Shown here: in pieces, positions 7,823 to 18,627 of the stretch | Layout of the letters: each line of letters begins with the position of its first letter | Position numbering within the stretch: position 1 is the stretch's first letter | DNA from: Marinobacterium zhoushanense | GTDB lineage: Bacteria; Pseudomonadota; Gammaproteobacteria; Pseudomonadales; Balneatricaceae | DNA: 64,000 nucleotides | NCBI RefSeq assembly: GCF_014641945.1 | Contig: NZ_BMIJ01000005.1 | Location: forward strand, 286,718 to 350,717 | Direction of reading: 5' to 3' | Made by a program: the position numbers and the translations under genes | The notes under the pieces: generated by a model | What the model was told of the DNA's origin: nothing | What the model saw: the letters and a program-made list of their open reading frames with translations, nothing else | Databases searched by the model: none

Positions 7823-7962
7823 CGGCCGGGTTGGGAGCAAAGAAAGCGGGTGGGATATGGAATAATCGTTCCCTAAATTGACCTGGGCAGTCAGTCAACG
7901 GTTGCGGCGGCTGTCTGAAACATGAACAATTGCGCGCCTAACGCGAAACCAAAGAGAAAAAT

Positions 7963-9330
7963 ATGCCAAGAACGCACTCTATTCATGGCGCCTGGGCCAA
8001 CCGTTGGATCTTCATTCTGGCGGCGACCGGCTCCGCTGTAGGATTGGGCAATATCTGGAAGTTTCCCTATATCGCGGGTGAAAACGGGGGCGGCGCCTTC
8101 GTGCTGGTTTACCTGGTCTGCATCCTGCTGGTCGGTATCCCGATCATGATGTCGGAGGTGCTGATCGGGCGGCGCGGTCGCCAGAGTCCGATCAACTCCA
8201 TGCGCGAAACCGCCTATGAGGCGGGGCATCATGGCCGCTGGGCCGGTGTCGGCTGGATGGGCGCGCTGGCGGGCTTCTTTATCTTCTCTTTCTATTCCGT
8301 GGTCGCCGGCTGGGTGCTCTACTACATCGCCGGTATGGGGGTGGGCCAGTTCGTTGACCTGGGCAGTGAGCAGGCGGGGCAGATATTCAACGGTCTGCTG
8401 GCCGACCCTGAAACGCTGCTGATCTGGCATACGCTGTTCGTCGTTATCGTGATGATGGTGATCGCCGGTGGCGTCAACAAGGGACTGGAACGGGCGACCC
8501 GCGTACTGATGCCGATGCTGTTCGTGCTGCTGTTCATACTCCTGGCCTATTCGATGAACAGCGGCCACTTCGGCGCTGGCTGGGATTTCCTGTTCCATTT
8601 CGACCCGTCGGAACTGTCCTGGGACGCCGTGCTGATTGCGCTTGGCCATGCCTTCTTCACCCTGTCGCTGGGGATGGGCTCGATCATGGCCTACGGCTCC
8701 TACATGGGTAAGGGCGACTCGATCGGCGGCACGGTGTTGACTATTGCGGCACTGGATACGCTGGTGGCGCTGGTGGCCGGCTTGGCGATCTTCCCGATCG
8801 TATTTGCCAACCAGCTTGACCCCGGCGCCGGCCCCGGCCTGATGTTCATTACCCTGCCGGTGGCCTTCAGCCAGATGGCGGGCGGTCAGGTGTTTGGCTT
8901 CCTGTTCTTCCTGATGGTGGGTTTCGCCGCCTGGACCTCGGCGATCTCGCTGATGGAACCCGGCGCCGCCTGGCTGGTGGAGACGTTGGGCATGAGCCGG
9001 CTGAGGGCATCGCTGCTGCTGGGTGTGGTGGTCTGGGCACTGGGCGTGCTGGCGCTGAGCTCATTCAACATCACCGCCGATCTGAAGCTGTTCGGCCTGA
9101 CTGCATTCGACTTCCTCGATTTCATTACCGCGAATGTCATGTTGCCACTGGGCGGGCTGCTTATCGCCCTCTTCGCCGGCTGGTACCTGACCCGGGAGAT
9201 GACCGAGGATGAGCTGTCCCTGCGCTCGACGCTGATCTATCATGCTTGGCGTTTGGTGATCCGCTACGTGTCGCCGGCGGCGGTGGCGGTGATATTTGCG
9301 CTCAACCTGTATCAAAAGCTTGCTGGATAG
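7963..9330 (+). CDS. Sodium-dependent transporter, NSS (SNF) family
   Basis: A 455-residue membrane protein with 11-12 predicted helices. The first helices carry the NSS signature (GSAVGLGNIWKFPYIAGENGG), which binds Na+ and the amino-acid substrate as in LeuT, and helix 6-8 motifs such as FFTLSLGMGSIMAYGSYM are present. It should be a Na+-coupled symporter for an amino acid or similar amine in the inner membrane; the substrate is not assignable. It is divergent from smpB and lies 18 bases ahead of ratA, splitting the common smpB-ratA neighbourhood. Confidence 0.92.
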   Translation: MPRTHSIHGAWANRWIFILAATGSAVGLGNIWKFPYIAGENGGGAFVLVYLVCILLVGIPIMMSEVLIGRRGRQSPINSMRETAYEAGHHGRWAGVGWMGALAGFFIFSFYSVVAGWVLYYIAGMGVGQFVDLGSEQAGQIFNGLLADPETLLIWHTLFVVIVMMVIAGGVNKGLERATRVLMPMLFVLLFILLAYSMNSGHFGAGWDFLFHFDPSELSWDAVLIALGHAFFTLSLGMGSIMAYGSYMGKGDSIGGTVLTIAALDTLVALVAGLAIFPIVFANQLDPGAGPGLMFITLPVAFSQMAGGQVFGFLFFLMVGFAAWTSAISLMEPGAAWLVETLGMSRLRASLLLGVVVWALGVLALSSFNITADLKLFGLTAFDFLDFITANVMLPLGGLLIALFAGWYLTREMTEDELSLRSTLIYHAWRLVIRYVSPAAVAVIFALNLYQKLAG

Positions 9331-9348
9331 CATGAGATAGGAGCAGTT

Positions 9349-9780
9349 ATGGCTCAGGTGAATCGCAGCGCACTGGTGTTGCACACCGCCGAAGAGATGT
9401 TCGATCTGGTCAATGACGTGCGTCGATATCCGGAGTTCCTGCCCTGGTGCGCGTCCACCGAGGTGGTGCGCGAAGAGGGCGATACGCTGGAGGCGACCCT
9501 GCATCTGGCCAAGGGTGGGTTGAAGTACAGCTTCACCACCCGTAACAAGCTGACACGGCCCGAACGCATGGAGATCGGTCTGGTCAAGGGGCCGTTCCAG
9601 TCGCTGACCGGGATCTGGACCTTCACGCCGCTCAGCGAAGAGGCGAGCAAGGTCGAGCTGAATATGCATTTCGAGTTTTCCGGTAAACTGACCGGCGTGG
9701 CGATGAGCAAGGTGTTCAATTCGGTGGCGACGACGCTGGTGGATGCCTTCGTTACCCGCGCAGACAAGATTTACGGCTGA
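9349..9780 (+). CDS. ratA: RatA/COQ10-like START-domain protein
   Basis: 143 residues forming one polyketide cyclase/START-like domain (VNRSALVLHTAEEMFDLVND, RYPEFLPWCASTEV, VDAFVTRADKIYG). In E. coli the homologue binds 50S subunits and was described as a toxin that blocks subunit association; eukaryotic COQ10 homologues bind ubiquinone, so lipid-quinone binding is an alternative role. It forms a pair with ratB seven bases downstream, near smpB. Confidence 0.9.
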   Translation: MAQVNRSALVLHTAEEMFDLVNDVRRYPEFLPWCASTEVVREEGDTLEATLHLAKGGLKYSFTTRNKLTRPERMEIGLVKGPFQSLTGIWTFTPLSEEASKVELNMHFEFSGKLTGVAMSKVFNSVATTLVDAFVTRADKIYG

Positions 9781-9787
9781 GGTCCGC

Positions 9788-10099
9788 ATGATTACGGTTG
9801 AAGTGGCATACGCACTACCGCACGAGCAGAAGATTGTCGCAGTGCAGGTGGAGCAGGGCTGTACCGCCTATGAGGCGGTGATCAAATCCCGCATCGCAGA
9901 GGTTTTCTCTCAGATCGATCCGGACAACGACCCGATGGGAGTGTTCGGCAAGGCGATCAGGGATCCGAAGAAAGAGGTGCTCAAAGCCGGTGACCGGGTA
10001 GAGATCTACCGACCGTTGATCGCCGACCCGAAAGAAGCACGGGCCAAGCGTGCGGCCAAGTTGAAAGCACAGAAGGGTCAGGATGCGCAGGCCGAGTAG
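9788..10099 (+). CDS. ratB: RnfH/RatB family ubiquitin-fold protein
   Basis: 103 residues with the RnfH family pattern: ITVEVAYALPHEQKIV, the GCTAYEAVIKSRI block and GDRVEIYRPLIADPKEARA. It is a beta-grasp protein of uncertain biochemical role, conserved next to RatA. ATG at 9788 is preferred over an in-frame start at 9743 because homologues begin with MITVEV-like sequence and the longer form would overlap ratA. Confidence 0.88.
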   Translation: MITVEVAYALPHEQKIVAVQVEQGCTAYEAVIKSRIAEVFSQIDPDNDPMGVFGKAIRDPKKEVLKAGDRVEIYRPLIADPKEARAKRAAKLKAQKGQDAQAE

Positions 10100-10142
10100 G
10101 CTTGGCCCGCGCTACATGAGTTGTGATCTGTCGGGCTGGAGA

Positions 10143-10466
10143 TCAGCTGCCGGGACGGAAATCGCCGGTGAGGCGGACCAGTTTGCCATCCTCGAAGTAG
10201 AGCGAAACGCGCTCCTGCACCCGCGGCTCGCCACCGGGCTTGAAGCTGTACAGATAGTCCCAGCGATCGGGGCTGAAGGTGTCGGTGATCAGCGGGGTTC
10301 CCATGATGTAGCGGACCTGGCTTTCGGTCATGCCCGGGCGCAACTGATCGATCATCTCCTGGGTGACGACATTGCCTTGCGGAATATCGATTTTATAGAC
10401 CCCGGGGAAATCCGAGCAGGCGCTGACCAAGACGGCCAGTGCTACACTAATAAAAACCTTTCGCAT
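10143..10466 (-). CDS. bamE: Outer membrane assembly lipoprotein BamE (SmpA/OmlA)
   Basis: 107 residues. A lipoprotein signal ends at the lipobox V14-S-A-C17, so the mature protein is anchored to the outer membrane facing the periplasm. The body has the BamE fold marks [26 protein letters not shown] and DRWDYLYSF. It is a helper subunit of the BAM complex that inserts beta-barrel proteins. It is divergent from fur, a common gammaproteobacterial order. Confidence 0.95.
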   Translation of the reverse strand: MRKVFISVALAVLVSACSDFPGVYKIDIPQGNVVTQEMIDQLRPGMTESQVRYIMGTPLITDTFSPDRWDYLYSFKPGGEPRVQERVSLYFEDGKLVRLTGDFRPGS

Positions 10467-10556
10467 CTGTAAATGACTTCCGTTTTCGCCGCTAAAAAAA
10501 GATAATGAAGTCTAACATTGCCATTTGTTAACCGTATAGCGATTAGAGACAAGAAT

Positions 10557-10982
10557 ATGGCCCTCGAAAATCAGGAGCTGCGTAAGGCGGGACTCAAGAT
10601 CACCCTGCCGCGTGTAAAGATCTACCAGATCCTGGAACGTGCTGGCGAAGGTGAGCATTTTTCAGCTGAAGACATCTACAAGATGCTAATGGAAACCGGT
10701 GAAGACGTGGGCTTGGCCACGGTTTACCGCGTGCTGACACAGTTTGAAGCTGCCGGTCTTGTTTCCCGTCACCACTTCGAAGGTGGCCACTCGGTATTCG
10801 AGCTGGCGCGCGATGAGCATCACGATCATGTGGTCTGCGTGAAGTGCGGCAAGGTGCGCGAGTTTGTTGATCCGGACCTGACCATCCGTCTGGACGAGAT
10901 CGCCGACGAGCTTGGCTTTACCGTGACCGACCGTACGCTGTATCTGTACGGGGTCTGTCGCGATGGTTGCGAAGATCAGTAA
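10557..10982 (+). CDS. fur: Ferric uptake regulator Fur
   Basis: 141 residues. The N-terminal winged helix (LKITLPRVKIYQIL, LATVYRVLTQFEAAGL) is followed by the dimerisation/metal domain with HHDHVVCVKCGKV and a C-terminal YGVCRDGC pair of cysteines for structural zinc. It represses iron-acquisition genes when bound to Fe2+. ATG at 10557 matches the family start; an in-frame start at 10518 would add 13 unrelated residues. Confidence 0.96.
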   Translation: MALENQELRKAGLKITLPRVKIYQILERAGEGEHFSAEDIYKMLMETGEDVGLATVYRVLTQFEAAGLVSRHHFEGGHSVFELARDEHHDHVVCVKCGKVREFVDPDLTIRLDEIADELGFTVTDRTLYLYGVCRDGCEDQ

Positions 10983-11001
10983 GCAACCCGCGCACCCACA
11001 T

Positions 11002-11031
11002 AAAAAACCGATCCCAGCGGATCGGTTTTTT
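11002..11031. terminator. Bidirectional terminator between fur and recN
   Basis: CCGATCC and GGATCGG pair around a four-base loop, with six A before and six T after. It lies between two convergent genes and can serve both. Confidence 0.88.
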
Positions 11032-11051
11032 ATTGCCTGTGCCATTGGGCT

Positions 11052-12725
11052 CTAAGCCGATTTCAACATCTCGCGGGCGTGCTCGAGTGAGGTGTCGGTA
11101 ATGTCGATGCCGCCGAGCATACGTGCCACCTCATGCACCCGTTTCTCCTGCGACAGGTGATCGATGCGGGTGCGTGTCAGCTCGCCTTTCGAGTCCTTGC
11201 TGACGAACAGGTGCTGATGGCCCTGGGAAGCAACCTGCGGCTGGTGGGTGACACAGAGGATCTGTGCCCGTTCGCCCAACTGGCGCAACAGGCGGCCGAC
11301 CACCTCGGCGATCGCACCGCCGATACCCACATCCACCTCGTCAAAGATCAGTGTCGGTGTGCTCGAGGTCTGTGCCGTGACCACCTGGATCGCCAGGCTG
11401 ATCCGCGACAGCTCGCCACCTGAGGCGACCTTGGCCAGCGCGCGGGCTGGCTGGCCCTTGTTGGCGCTGATCAGGAACTCCACCTCCTCCAGGCCGTTGG
11501 CGTTGTAGCGGCTGGAGTCGTAAGGGGTCAGGCAGACGGCGAAGTGTGCCGCCAGCATGCCCAGGCTGTGCAGCTGGCTGTCCACCGCCTTGCTCAGCTT
11601 GTCCGCCGCCTGCTGGCGGGCCAGGCTCAGTTGACCGGCGACAGCTAGATACTCCTCATGGGCGATGCGAACATCCTTCTCCAGCTGCTCCAGTTCATCG
11701 TCGCTGCGGTGCAGGCCGTTCAGCTCCGTCTGCAAGGCGGCGTGGAAGGAGGGCAGCTCCTCGGCGTTGATGCGGTGTTTGCGGGCGATGTCGTAGATGC
11801 TGCTCAGACGCTCCTCGACCTCCTGCTGCCGCTCGGGGTTGATCTCGACGCCATCCAGGTAGCTGCGGATCTCGCGACTGGACTCCTCGATCTGGATATG
11901 GGCGCTGGCCAACATTTCGGCCGCTTGCTGCAGTGCCGGTGCCTGGGAGCCGAGGCTGTCGAGCAGGTGCTGGCAGTGGCTGAGCAGGCTCAGGCAGTTC
12001 TCGCCTTCACCATCGCTATCCGAGGTCAGGCTCAGCAGCTGGTGGCCGGTACCGAGAATCTCGCCGGCGTTGGCCAGTACCCGCTGCTCCTCCTCCAGCT
12101 CAGCCAGCTCGCCCGGTTGCAGGTTGAGCTGATCCAGCTCTTCGATCTGGTAGCTGAGCAGTTGCACCCGGGCGCTGTGCTCCTCGTTCTGCTCGGTGAG
12201 CTGGGTCAGTTCCGTATCCAGCCGGCGCCAGCGGTGGTAAGCCCGCCGCACCTGCTCGGCGATCTCTTCCTGCCCGGCGTACTCATCGAGCAGGGTGCGG
12301 TGGTGATCCTTCTTCAGCAGGCGCTGGTGCTCATGCTGGCCATGAATATCGACCAGCAGCTGGCCCAGCTCTCTGATTTGGGTCAGCGGGGTGGGGCGGC
12401 CGTTGATGAAACTGCGCGAGCGACCGTCGGCACTGAGTACCCGGCGCAGCTGGCACTCGCCGTCCGCCTCCAGCTCCTGTTCGGCCAGCCAGGCGCGCGC
12501 TTCGGCCAGCGTGCTGACGTCGAAGCAGGCGCTGATCTCGGCTTTATCTTCCCCTTCGCGGACCGAATCGCTCTGTGCCCGGTCGCCCAGGGCCAGGCCC
12601 AGTGCGTCCAGCATGATCGATTTACCGGCGCCGGTCTCGCCGCTGACCACGGTCATGCCGTCCTTCAGCTCGAGGTCCAGTTGATCAACAATGGCGTAAT
12701 TGCGAATGCTCAGTAGCGTCAGCAT
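11052..12725 (-). CDS. recN: DNA repair protein RecN
   Basis: 557 residues from the ATG at 12725, matching the family length near 553. It is an SMC-like ATPase: Walker A GETGAGKS at residues 29-36, long coiled-coil arms, the signature block KVASGGELSRISLAIQ and Walker B TLIFDEVDVGIGG. RecN acts early in double-strand break repair with RecA. The upstream in-frame extension to 12773 lacks family similarity. Confidence 0.96.
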   Translation of the reverse strand: MLTLLSIRNYAIVDQLDLELKDGMTVVSGETGAGKSIMLDALGLALGDRAQSDSVREGEDKAEISACFDVSTLAEARAWLAEQELEADGECQLRRVLSADGRSRSFINGRPTPLTQIRELGQLLVDIHGQHEHQRLLKKDHHRTLLDEYAGQEEIAEQVRRAYHRWRRLDTELTQLTEQNEEHSARVQLLSYQIEELDQLNLQPGELAELEEEQRVLANAGEILGTGHQLLSLTSDSDGEGENCLSLLSHCQHLLDSLGSQAPALQQAAEMLASAHIQIEESSREIRSYLDGVEINPERQQEVEERLSSIYDIARKHRINAEELPSFHAALQTELNGLHRSDDELEQLEKDVRIAHEEYLAVAGQLSLARQQAADKLSKAVDSQLHSLGMLAAHFAVCLTPYDSSRYNANGLEEVEFLISANKGQPARALAKVASGGELSRISLAIQVVTAQTSSTPTLIFDEVDVGIGGAIAEVVGRLLRQLGERAQILCVTHQPQVASQGHQHLFVSKDSKGELTRTRIDHLSQEKRVHEVARMLGGIDITDTSLEHAREMLKSA

Positions 12726-12822
12726 GGGTGCTCTGCCCTGGTTATCCATACAGTAGTTTGCTGTATAAGCCATTTACCGCCGGCCTGCAATCCCCCGAAT
12801 GAAAATTCCCGCACGAAACACC

Positions 12823-12850
12823 CTTGAATCGCCATCGACCAACCCCATAT
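12823..12850 (+). promoter_or_regulatory. Sigma-32 heat-shock promoter of grpE
   Basis: CTTGAA (12823-12828), a 14-base spacer, then CCCCATAT (12843-12850). This matches the sigma-32 consensus CTTGAAA-N(11-16)-CCCCATNT almost exactly and lies 41 bases before the grpE ATG. Confidence 0.85.
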
Positions 12851-12891
12851 AGGGTGCCAGTAGAAGTTGCAAACCTTGTGGAGAACCCCCG

Positions 12892-13491
12892 ATGGCAGAC
12901 GAACAGCAGAAGCAGACTGAAACTCCGGCAGCGGAACAGCAGAACGTTGATCAGACAGTGGTTGAGCCCAGTGCTGAAGACGTTGAGGTCGCGGCCGATG
13001 GTGCCGTCGACGTTGAAGCGCTGAAGGAGCAGCTGGCGCTGGCCGAAGCGGAGATCGATGACCTGCAGAAACAGCTGGCCGAACTGCAGCCGCGGGCACA
13101 GGCCGAGATCCAGAACATGCGTCGCCGTGCCGAACAGGATGTGGAGAAAGCACGCAAGTTTGCGTTGGAGAAGTTTACCGGCGAGCTGCTGCCGGTGGTG
13201 GATTCGCTGGAGCGTGCCATCGAGTCGTGCCAGGCCGAGGACGAGGCCACCAAGGCACTGAAAGAGGGTGTGGAGATGACCCTCAAGCTGCTGTTGGACG
13301 GCATGGGCAAGTTCAATGTGGAAACGGTAGATCCGCAGGGGCAGGCATTCAACCCGGAGCACCATCAGGCGATGTCGATGGTCGAGGTGCCGGATGCCGA
13401 GCCCAACACCGTCGTGGCCGTGATGCAGAAAGGTTATCTGCTCAACGGTCGGCTGGTTCGTCCGGCCATGGTGATGGTGGCAAAAGGGTAA
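12892..13491 (+). CDS. grpE: Nucleotide exchange factor GrpE
   Basis: 199 residues. An acidic Gln/Glu-rich N-terminus and long coiled coil (about residues 35-105, including [20 protein letters not shown]) precede the beta-domain with [16 protein letters not shown] and [19 protein letters not shown]. It is a homodimeric ADP-ATP exchange factor and thermosensor for DnaK. It is first in the grpE-dnaK-dnaJ run and has its own heat-shock promoter. Confidence 0.97.
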   Translation: MADEQQKQTETPAAEQQNVDQTVVEPSAEDVEVAADGAVDVEALKEQLALAEAEIDDLQKQLAELQPRAQAEIQNMRRRAEQDVEKARKFALEKFTGELLPVVDSLERAIESCQAEDEATKALKEGVEMTLKLLLDGMGKFNVETVDPQGQAFNPEHHQAMSMVEVPDAEPNTVVAVMQKGYLLNGRLVRPAMVMVAKG

Positions 13492-13507
13492 AAGCGTAAC
13501 GGGGTGG

Positions 13508-13535
13508 CTTGAAAAGCATCAAGCCAGACCCATAT
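13508..13535 (+). promoter_or_regulatory. Sigma-32 heat-shock promoter of dnaK
   Basis: CTTGAA (13508-13513, followed by A), a 14-base spacer, and ACCCATAT (13528-13535). It lies 73 bases before the dnaK ATG, so dnaK can be induced independently of grpE. Confidence 0.8.
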
Positions 13536-13608
13536 AGAGAATCAACAGTTAAGACCGTGTGTGTTCTCCGCAATGACGGAGAAACGATAAAGAACATTGG
13601 AGCAAAAC

Positions 13609-15531
13609 ATGGGCAAGATCATCGGTATCGACCTGGGAACCACCAACTCCTGCGTGGCCATCCTTGAAGGCGACAAGACCAAGGTAATCGAGAACGCAGA
13701 GGGCGATCGCACCACCCCGTCCATCATCGCCTACACCAACGATGGCGAGACGCTGGTCGGCCAGCCGGCCAAGCGCCAGGCGGTCACCAACCCGGACAAC
13801 ACCCTGTTCGCGATCAAGCGCCTGATCGGCCGTCGCTTCAAGGACGACGTGGTCCAGAAAGATATCAAGATGGTGCCGTACAAGATCATCGAGGCGGATA
13901 ACGGTGATGCCTGGGTCCAGGTCAAGGACAAGAAGATGGCGGCACCGCAGATCTCTGCCGAAGTGCTGAAAAAGATGAAGAAGACCGCCGAGGACTACCT
14001 GGGCGAGCCGGTAACCGAAGCGGTTATCACCGTGCCGGCCTACTTCAACGACTCTCAGCGTCAGGCGACCAAAGACGCGGGCAAGATCGCCGGTCTCGAC
14101 GTCAAGCGTATTATCAACGAGCCGACCGCCGCTGCACTGGCATACGGTATGGACAAGTCCAAGGGTGACAAGACCATCGCCGTATACGACCTGGGTGGTG
14201 GTACCTTCGATATCTCCATCATCGAGATCGCCGATGTGGACGGTGAGCACCAGTTCGAAGTACTGGCCACCAACGGTGACACCTTCCTCGGTGGTGAGGA
14301 CTTCGACCTGAAACTGATCAACTACCTGGCCGACGAGTTCAAGAAAGAGAGCGGTATCGACCTGCACAGCGACCCGCTGGCACTGCAGCGTCTGAAGGAT
14401 GCGGCCGAGAAGGCCAAGGTTGAGCTGTCCTCTGCCCAGTCCACCGACGTCAACCTGCCCTACATCACCGCTGATGCTACCGGTCCCAAGCACCTGAACG
14501 TCAAGGTCAGCCGTGCCAAGCTGGAATCGCTGGTCGAAGAGCTGGTGCAGCGCTCGCTGGAACCCTGCCGCATTGCGCTGAAAGATGCCGGTCTGTCCGG
14601 CTCCGAAATCGACGAGGTGATCCTGGTCGGCGGTCAGACCCGCATGCCGATGGTGCAGAAAGCGGTTTCCGAGTTCTTCGGCAAGGAGCCGCGTAAGGAC
14701 GTAAACCCGGATGAGGCGGTGGCGATCGGCGCTGCGATTCAGGGTGCCGTACTGTCCGGCGACGTGAAAGACGTACTGCTGCTCGACGTGACCCCGCTGA
14801 CCCTGGGTATCGAGACCATGGGTGGCGTGGCAACATCGCTGATCGAGAAGAACACCACCATCCCGACCAAGAAGTCGCAGGTGTTCTCGACCGCTGACGA
14901 CAATCAGACCGCGGTCACCATCCACGTGGTACAGGGTGAGCGTAAGCAGGCGAGCCAGAACAAGTCGCTGGGCCGTTTCGACCTGGCCGATATTCCGCCG
15001 GCGCCGCGCGGTGTGCCGCAGATCGAGGTGACCTTCGATATCGACGCCAACGGTATCCTCAACGTGTCCGCCAAGGACAAGGCGACCGGCAAGCACCAGT
15101 CGATCGTGATCAAGGCCTCTTCCGGTCTGTCCGACGACGAGATCGATCAGATGGTGCAGGATGCCGAAGCGCATGCCGAAGAGGACAAGAAGTTCGAGGA
15201 GCTGACGGTTGCACGCAACCAGGGCGATGCGATGGTACACACCGCGCACAAGACCCTGAAGGATGCCGGCGACAAGGCGACTGCCGAGGAGAAGGAGAAG
15301 ATCGAAGCGGCGATCTCCGCTCTGGAGGAGGCGCTGAAAGGCTCCGACAAGGGCGATATCGAAACCAAGACCGAGACCCTGACCGAAGCACTCTCTACGC
15401 TGGCGCAGAAGATGTACGCCGAAGCGGCCGAGCAGGAGGGCGCAGCGGAGGGTGCTGATGCCACTGCCAAGGACACGGCGGATGACGTGGTCGACGCCGA
15501 GTTCGAAGAGGTCAAGGACGACAAGAAGTAA
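13609..15531 (+). CDS. dnaK: Chaperone protein DnaK (Hsp70)
   Basis: 640 residues. The ATPase domain shows [15 protein letters not shown], the [13 protein letters not shown] block and [12 protein letters not shown]; the linker [15 protein letters not shown] leads to the substrate-binding domain, and the tail ends in an acidic [10 protein letters not shown] that resembles the EEVKD end of E. coli DnaK. It is the ATP-driven chaperone that works with DnaJ and GrpE. ATG at 13609 has TTGGAG upstream; a start four codons earlier is less likely. Confidence 0.98.
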   Translation: MGKIIGIDLGTTNSCVAILEGDKTKVIENAEGDRTTPSIIAYTNDGETLVGQPAKRQAVTNPDNTLFAIKRLIGRRFKDDVVQKDIKMVPYKIIEADNGDAWVQVKDKKMAAPQISAEVLKKMKKTAEDYLGEPVTEAVITVPAYFNDSQRQATKDAGKIAGLDVKRIINEPTAAALAYGMDKSKGDKTIAVYDLGGGTFDISIIEIADVDGEHQFEVLATNGDTFLGGEDFDLKLINYLADEFKKESGIDLHSDPLALQRLKDAAEKAKVELSSAQSTDVNLPYITADATGPKHLNVKVSRAKLESLVEELVQRSLEPCRIALKDAGLSGSEIDEVILVGGQTRMPMVQKAVSEFFGKEPRKDVNPDEAVAIGAAIQGAVLSGDVKDVLLLDVTPLTLGIETMGGVATSLIEKNTTIPTKKSQVFSTADDNQTAVTIHVVQGERKQASQNKSLGRFDLADIPPAPRGVPQIEVTFDIDANGILNVSAKDKATGKHQSIVIKASSGLSDDEIDQMVQDAEAHAEEDKKFEELTVARNQGDAMVHTAHKTLKDAGDKATAEEKEKIEAAISALEEALKGSDKGDIETKTETLTEALSTLAQKMYAEAAEQEGAAEGADATAKDTADDVVDAEFEEVKDDKK

Positions 15532-15566
15532 GCGTTCGCTACCTCTAAGAACTGTAAAATGAGTGG

Positions 15567-15600
15567 CAACGCGGGTTCGGGGGCTCCCTGACCCGCGTTG
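15567..15600 (+). other. Stable hairpin between dnaK and dnaJ
   Basis: CAACGCGGGT and ACCCGCGTTG form a perfect 10-base stem around a 14-base loop. No T-run follows, so it is not a standard terminator. It may partly stop transcription or stabilise the dnaK message and so set the DnaK:DnaJ ratio. Confidence 0.55.
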
Positions 15601-15647
15601 TCGTGTCCGGCTCCCGCGGAGTCATCTGACCAGACCAGATTCGGATC

Positions 15648-16778
15648 ATGTCGAAACAGGACTACTACGAACTACTGGACGTGCCTCGTGATGCGTCCGA
15701 CCGGGATATCAAGAAAGCCTATCGCCGCCTGGCGATGAAGTACCACCCTGACCGCAACCCGGACAACAAGGAAGCGGAAGACAAGTTCAAGGAGATCAGC
15801 GAGGCCTACGAGGTACTCTCTGACTCCCAGAAACGCGCGGCCTACGATCAGTTCGGCCACGAAGGCGTCAGCGGCCAGGGCGGCTTTGGCGGTGGCGGCT
15901 TCGAGGGCAACTTCTCCGACATCTTTGGCGATGTGTTCGGCGATATCTTCGGTGGCGGCGGCGGTGGCCGTCGCCGCTCCAGCGTGCAGCGCGGTGCCGA
16001 CCTGCGCTACAACCTGGACCTGAGCCTGGAAGAGGCGGTGCGCGGTTGCGAGAAGACGCTGAAGGTACCGACGCTGGTGGCCTGTAGCGTGTGTGACGGC
16101 TCCGGCGCCAAGCCCGGCACCAGTGCCCGGACCTGCGGCACCTGTGGTGGTGTCGGCCAGGTGCGGATGCAGCAGGGCTTCTTCTCCGTGCAGCAGACCT
16201 GCCCCACCTGTCGTGGCGAAGGCAAGGTGATCTCCGATCCCTGCAACAAGTGCCATGGCCATGGTCGGGTCGAAGAGACCAAGACCCTGCAGGTCAAGAT
16301 CCCGGCCGGTGTCGATACCGGCGACCGTATCCGCCTCAGCGGTGAGGGCGAAGCGGGCAGCCACGGCGGTCCGGCGGGGGATCTGTATGTGCAGGTCAAT
16401 GTATTGCGCCATCCGATCTTCGAACGTGACGGCAAGCACCTGTACTGCGAGGTGCCGATCAGCTTTATCGATGCGGCGCTCGGTGGTGAACTGGATGTGC
16501 CGACTCTCGATGGGCGGGTTAAACTGAAAATACCGGCCGAAACTCAGACCGGTAAGCTGTTCCGCCTGCGCGGCAAGGGGATTACCCCGGTTCGCGGTGG
16601 TGGAGTGGGTGACCTGATGGTCAAGGTGACGGTGGAGACACCGGTCAACCTGAACAGTCGCCAGAAAGAGCTGCTGCAAGAGTTCCAGGATGCGATGGAC
16701 GCGGGTAACCACAAGCACAGTCCGAAGAAGCACGGCTTTTTCGATTCCGTGAAAAAGTTCTTCGAGGATATGACCTGA
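15648..16778 (+). CDS. dnaJ: Chaperone protein DnaJ (Hsp40)
   Basis: 376 residues. The J domain has the HPD motif ([15 protein letters not shown]), then a Gly/Phe region, then four zinc repeats ([32 protein letters not shown]) and the C-terminal substrate-binding domains ([13 protein letters not shown]). It stimulates DnaK ATPase and hands over clients. It follows dnaK by 116 bases. Confidence 0.98.
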   Translation: MSKQDYYELLDVPRDASDRDIKKAYRRLAMKYHPDRNPDNKEAEDKFKEISEAYEVLSDSQKRAAYDQFGHEGVSGQGGFGGGGFEGNFSDIFGDVFGDIFGGGGGGRRRSSVQRGADLRYNLDLSLEEAVRGCEKTLKVPTLVACSVCDGSGAKPGTSARTCGTCGGVGQVRMQQGFFSVQQTCPTCRGEGKVISDPCNKCHGHGRVEETKTLQVKIPAGVDTGDRIRLSGEGEAGSHGGPAGDLYVQVNVLRHPIFERDGKHLYCEVPISFIDAALGGELDVPTLDGRVKLKIPAETQTGKLFRLRGKGITPVRGGGVGDLMVKVTVETPVNLNSRQKELLQEFQDAMDAGNHKHSPKKHGFFDSVKKFFEDMT

Positions 16779-16812
16779 TCCCATGGCCAGTCTTCGCAGA
16801 GAGGGTATTAGC

Positions 16813-18515
<1,703 letters not shown>

Positions 18516-18593
18516 GCGCGCAGTCGGTAAAGACTTTATCCGAACCGGCTGGCTATTTGCCGGTTCATGACACCGTTGTGTGTTGTTCCCTTA

Positions 18594-18616
18594 GCCCGCT
18601 TCGTGCGGGCGTTTTA
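18594..18616 (+). terminator. Terminator after dapB
   Basis: GCCCGC (18594-18599) pairs with GCGGGC (18605-18610) and is followed by GTTTTAA. A second inverted repeat, GAACCGGC/GCCGGTTC at 18542-18566, precedes it without a T-run. Confidence 0.65.
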
Positions 18617-18627
18617 ATTCTCAGCTT

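Noticed and set aside
11658..12716. 352-codon plus-strand ORF
   Set aside because: Antisense to recN; composition is repetitive Leu/Gln/Ala and no motif is seen.
13549..15249. 566-codon minus-strand ORF
   Set aside because: Entirely antisense to dnaK; long shadow frames opposite dnaK are a known codon-usage artefact.
18542..18566. GAACCGGC/GCCGGTTC inverted repeat as the dapB terminator
   Set aside because: No T-run follows; the GCCCGC/GCGGGC hairpin with TTTT at 18594-18616 is the better terminator.
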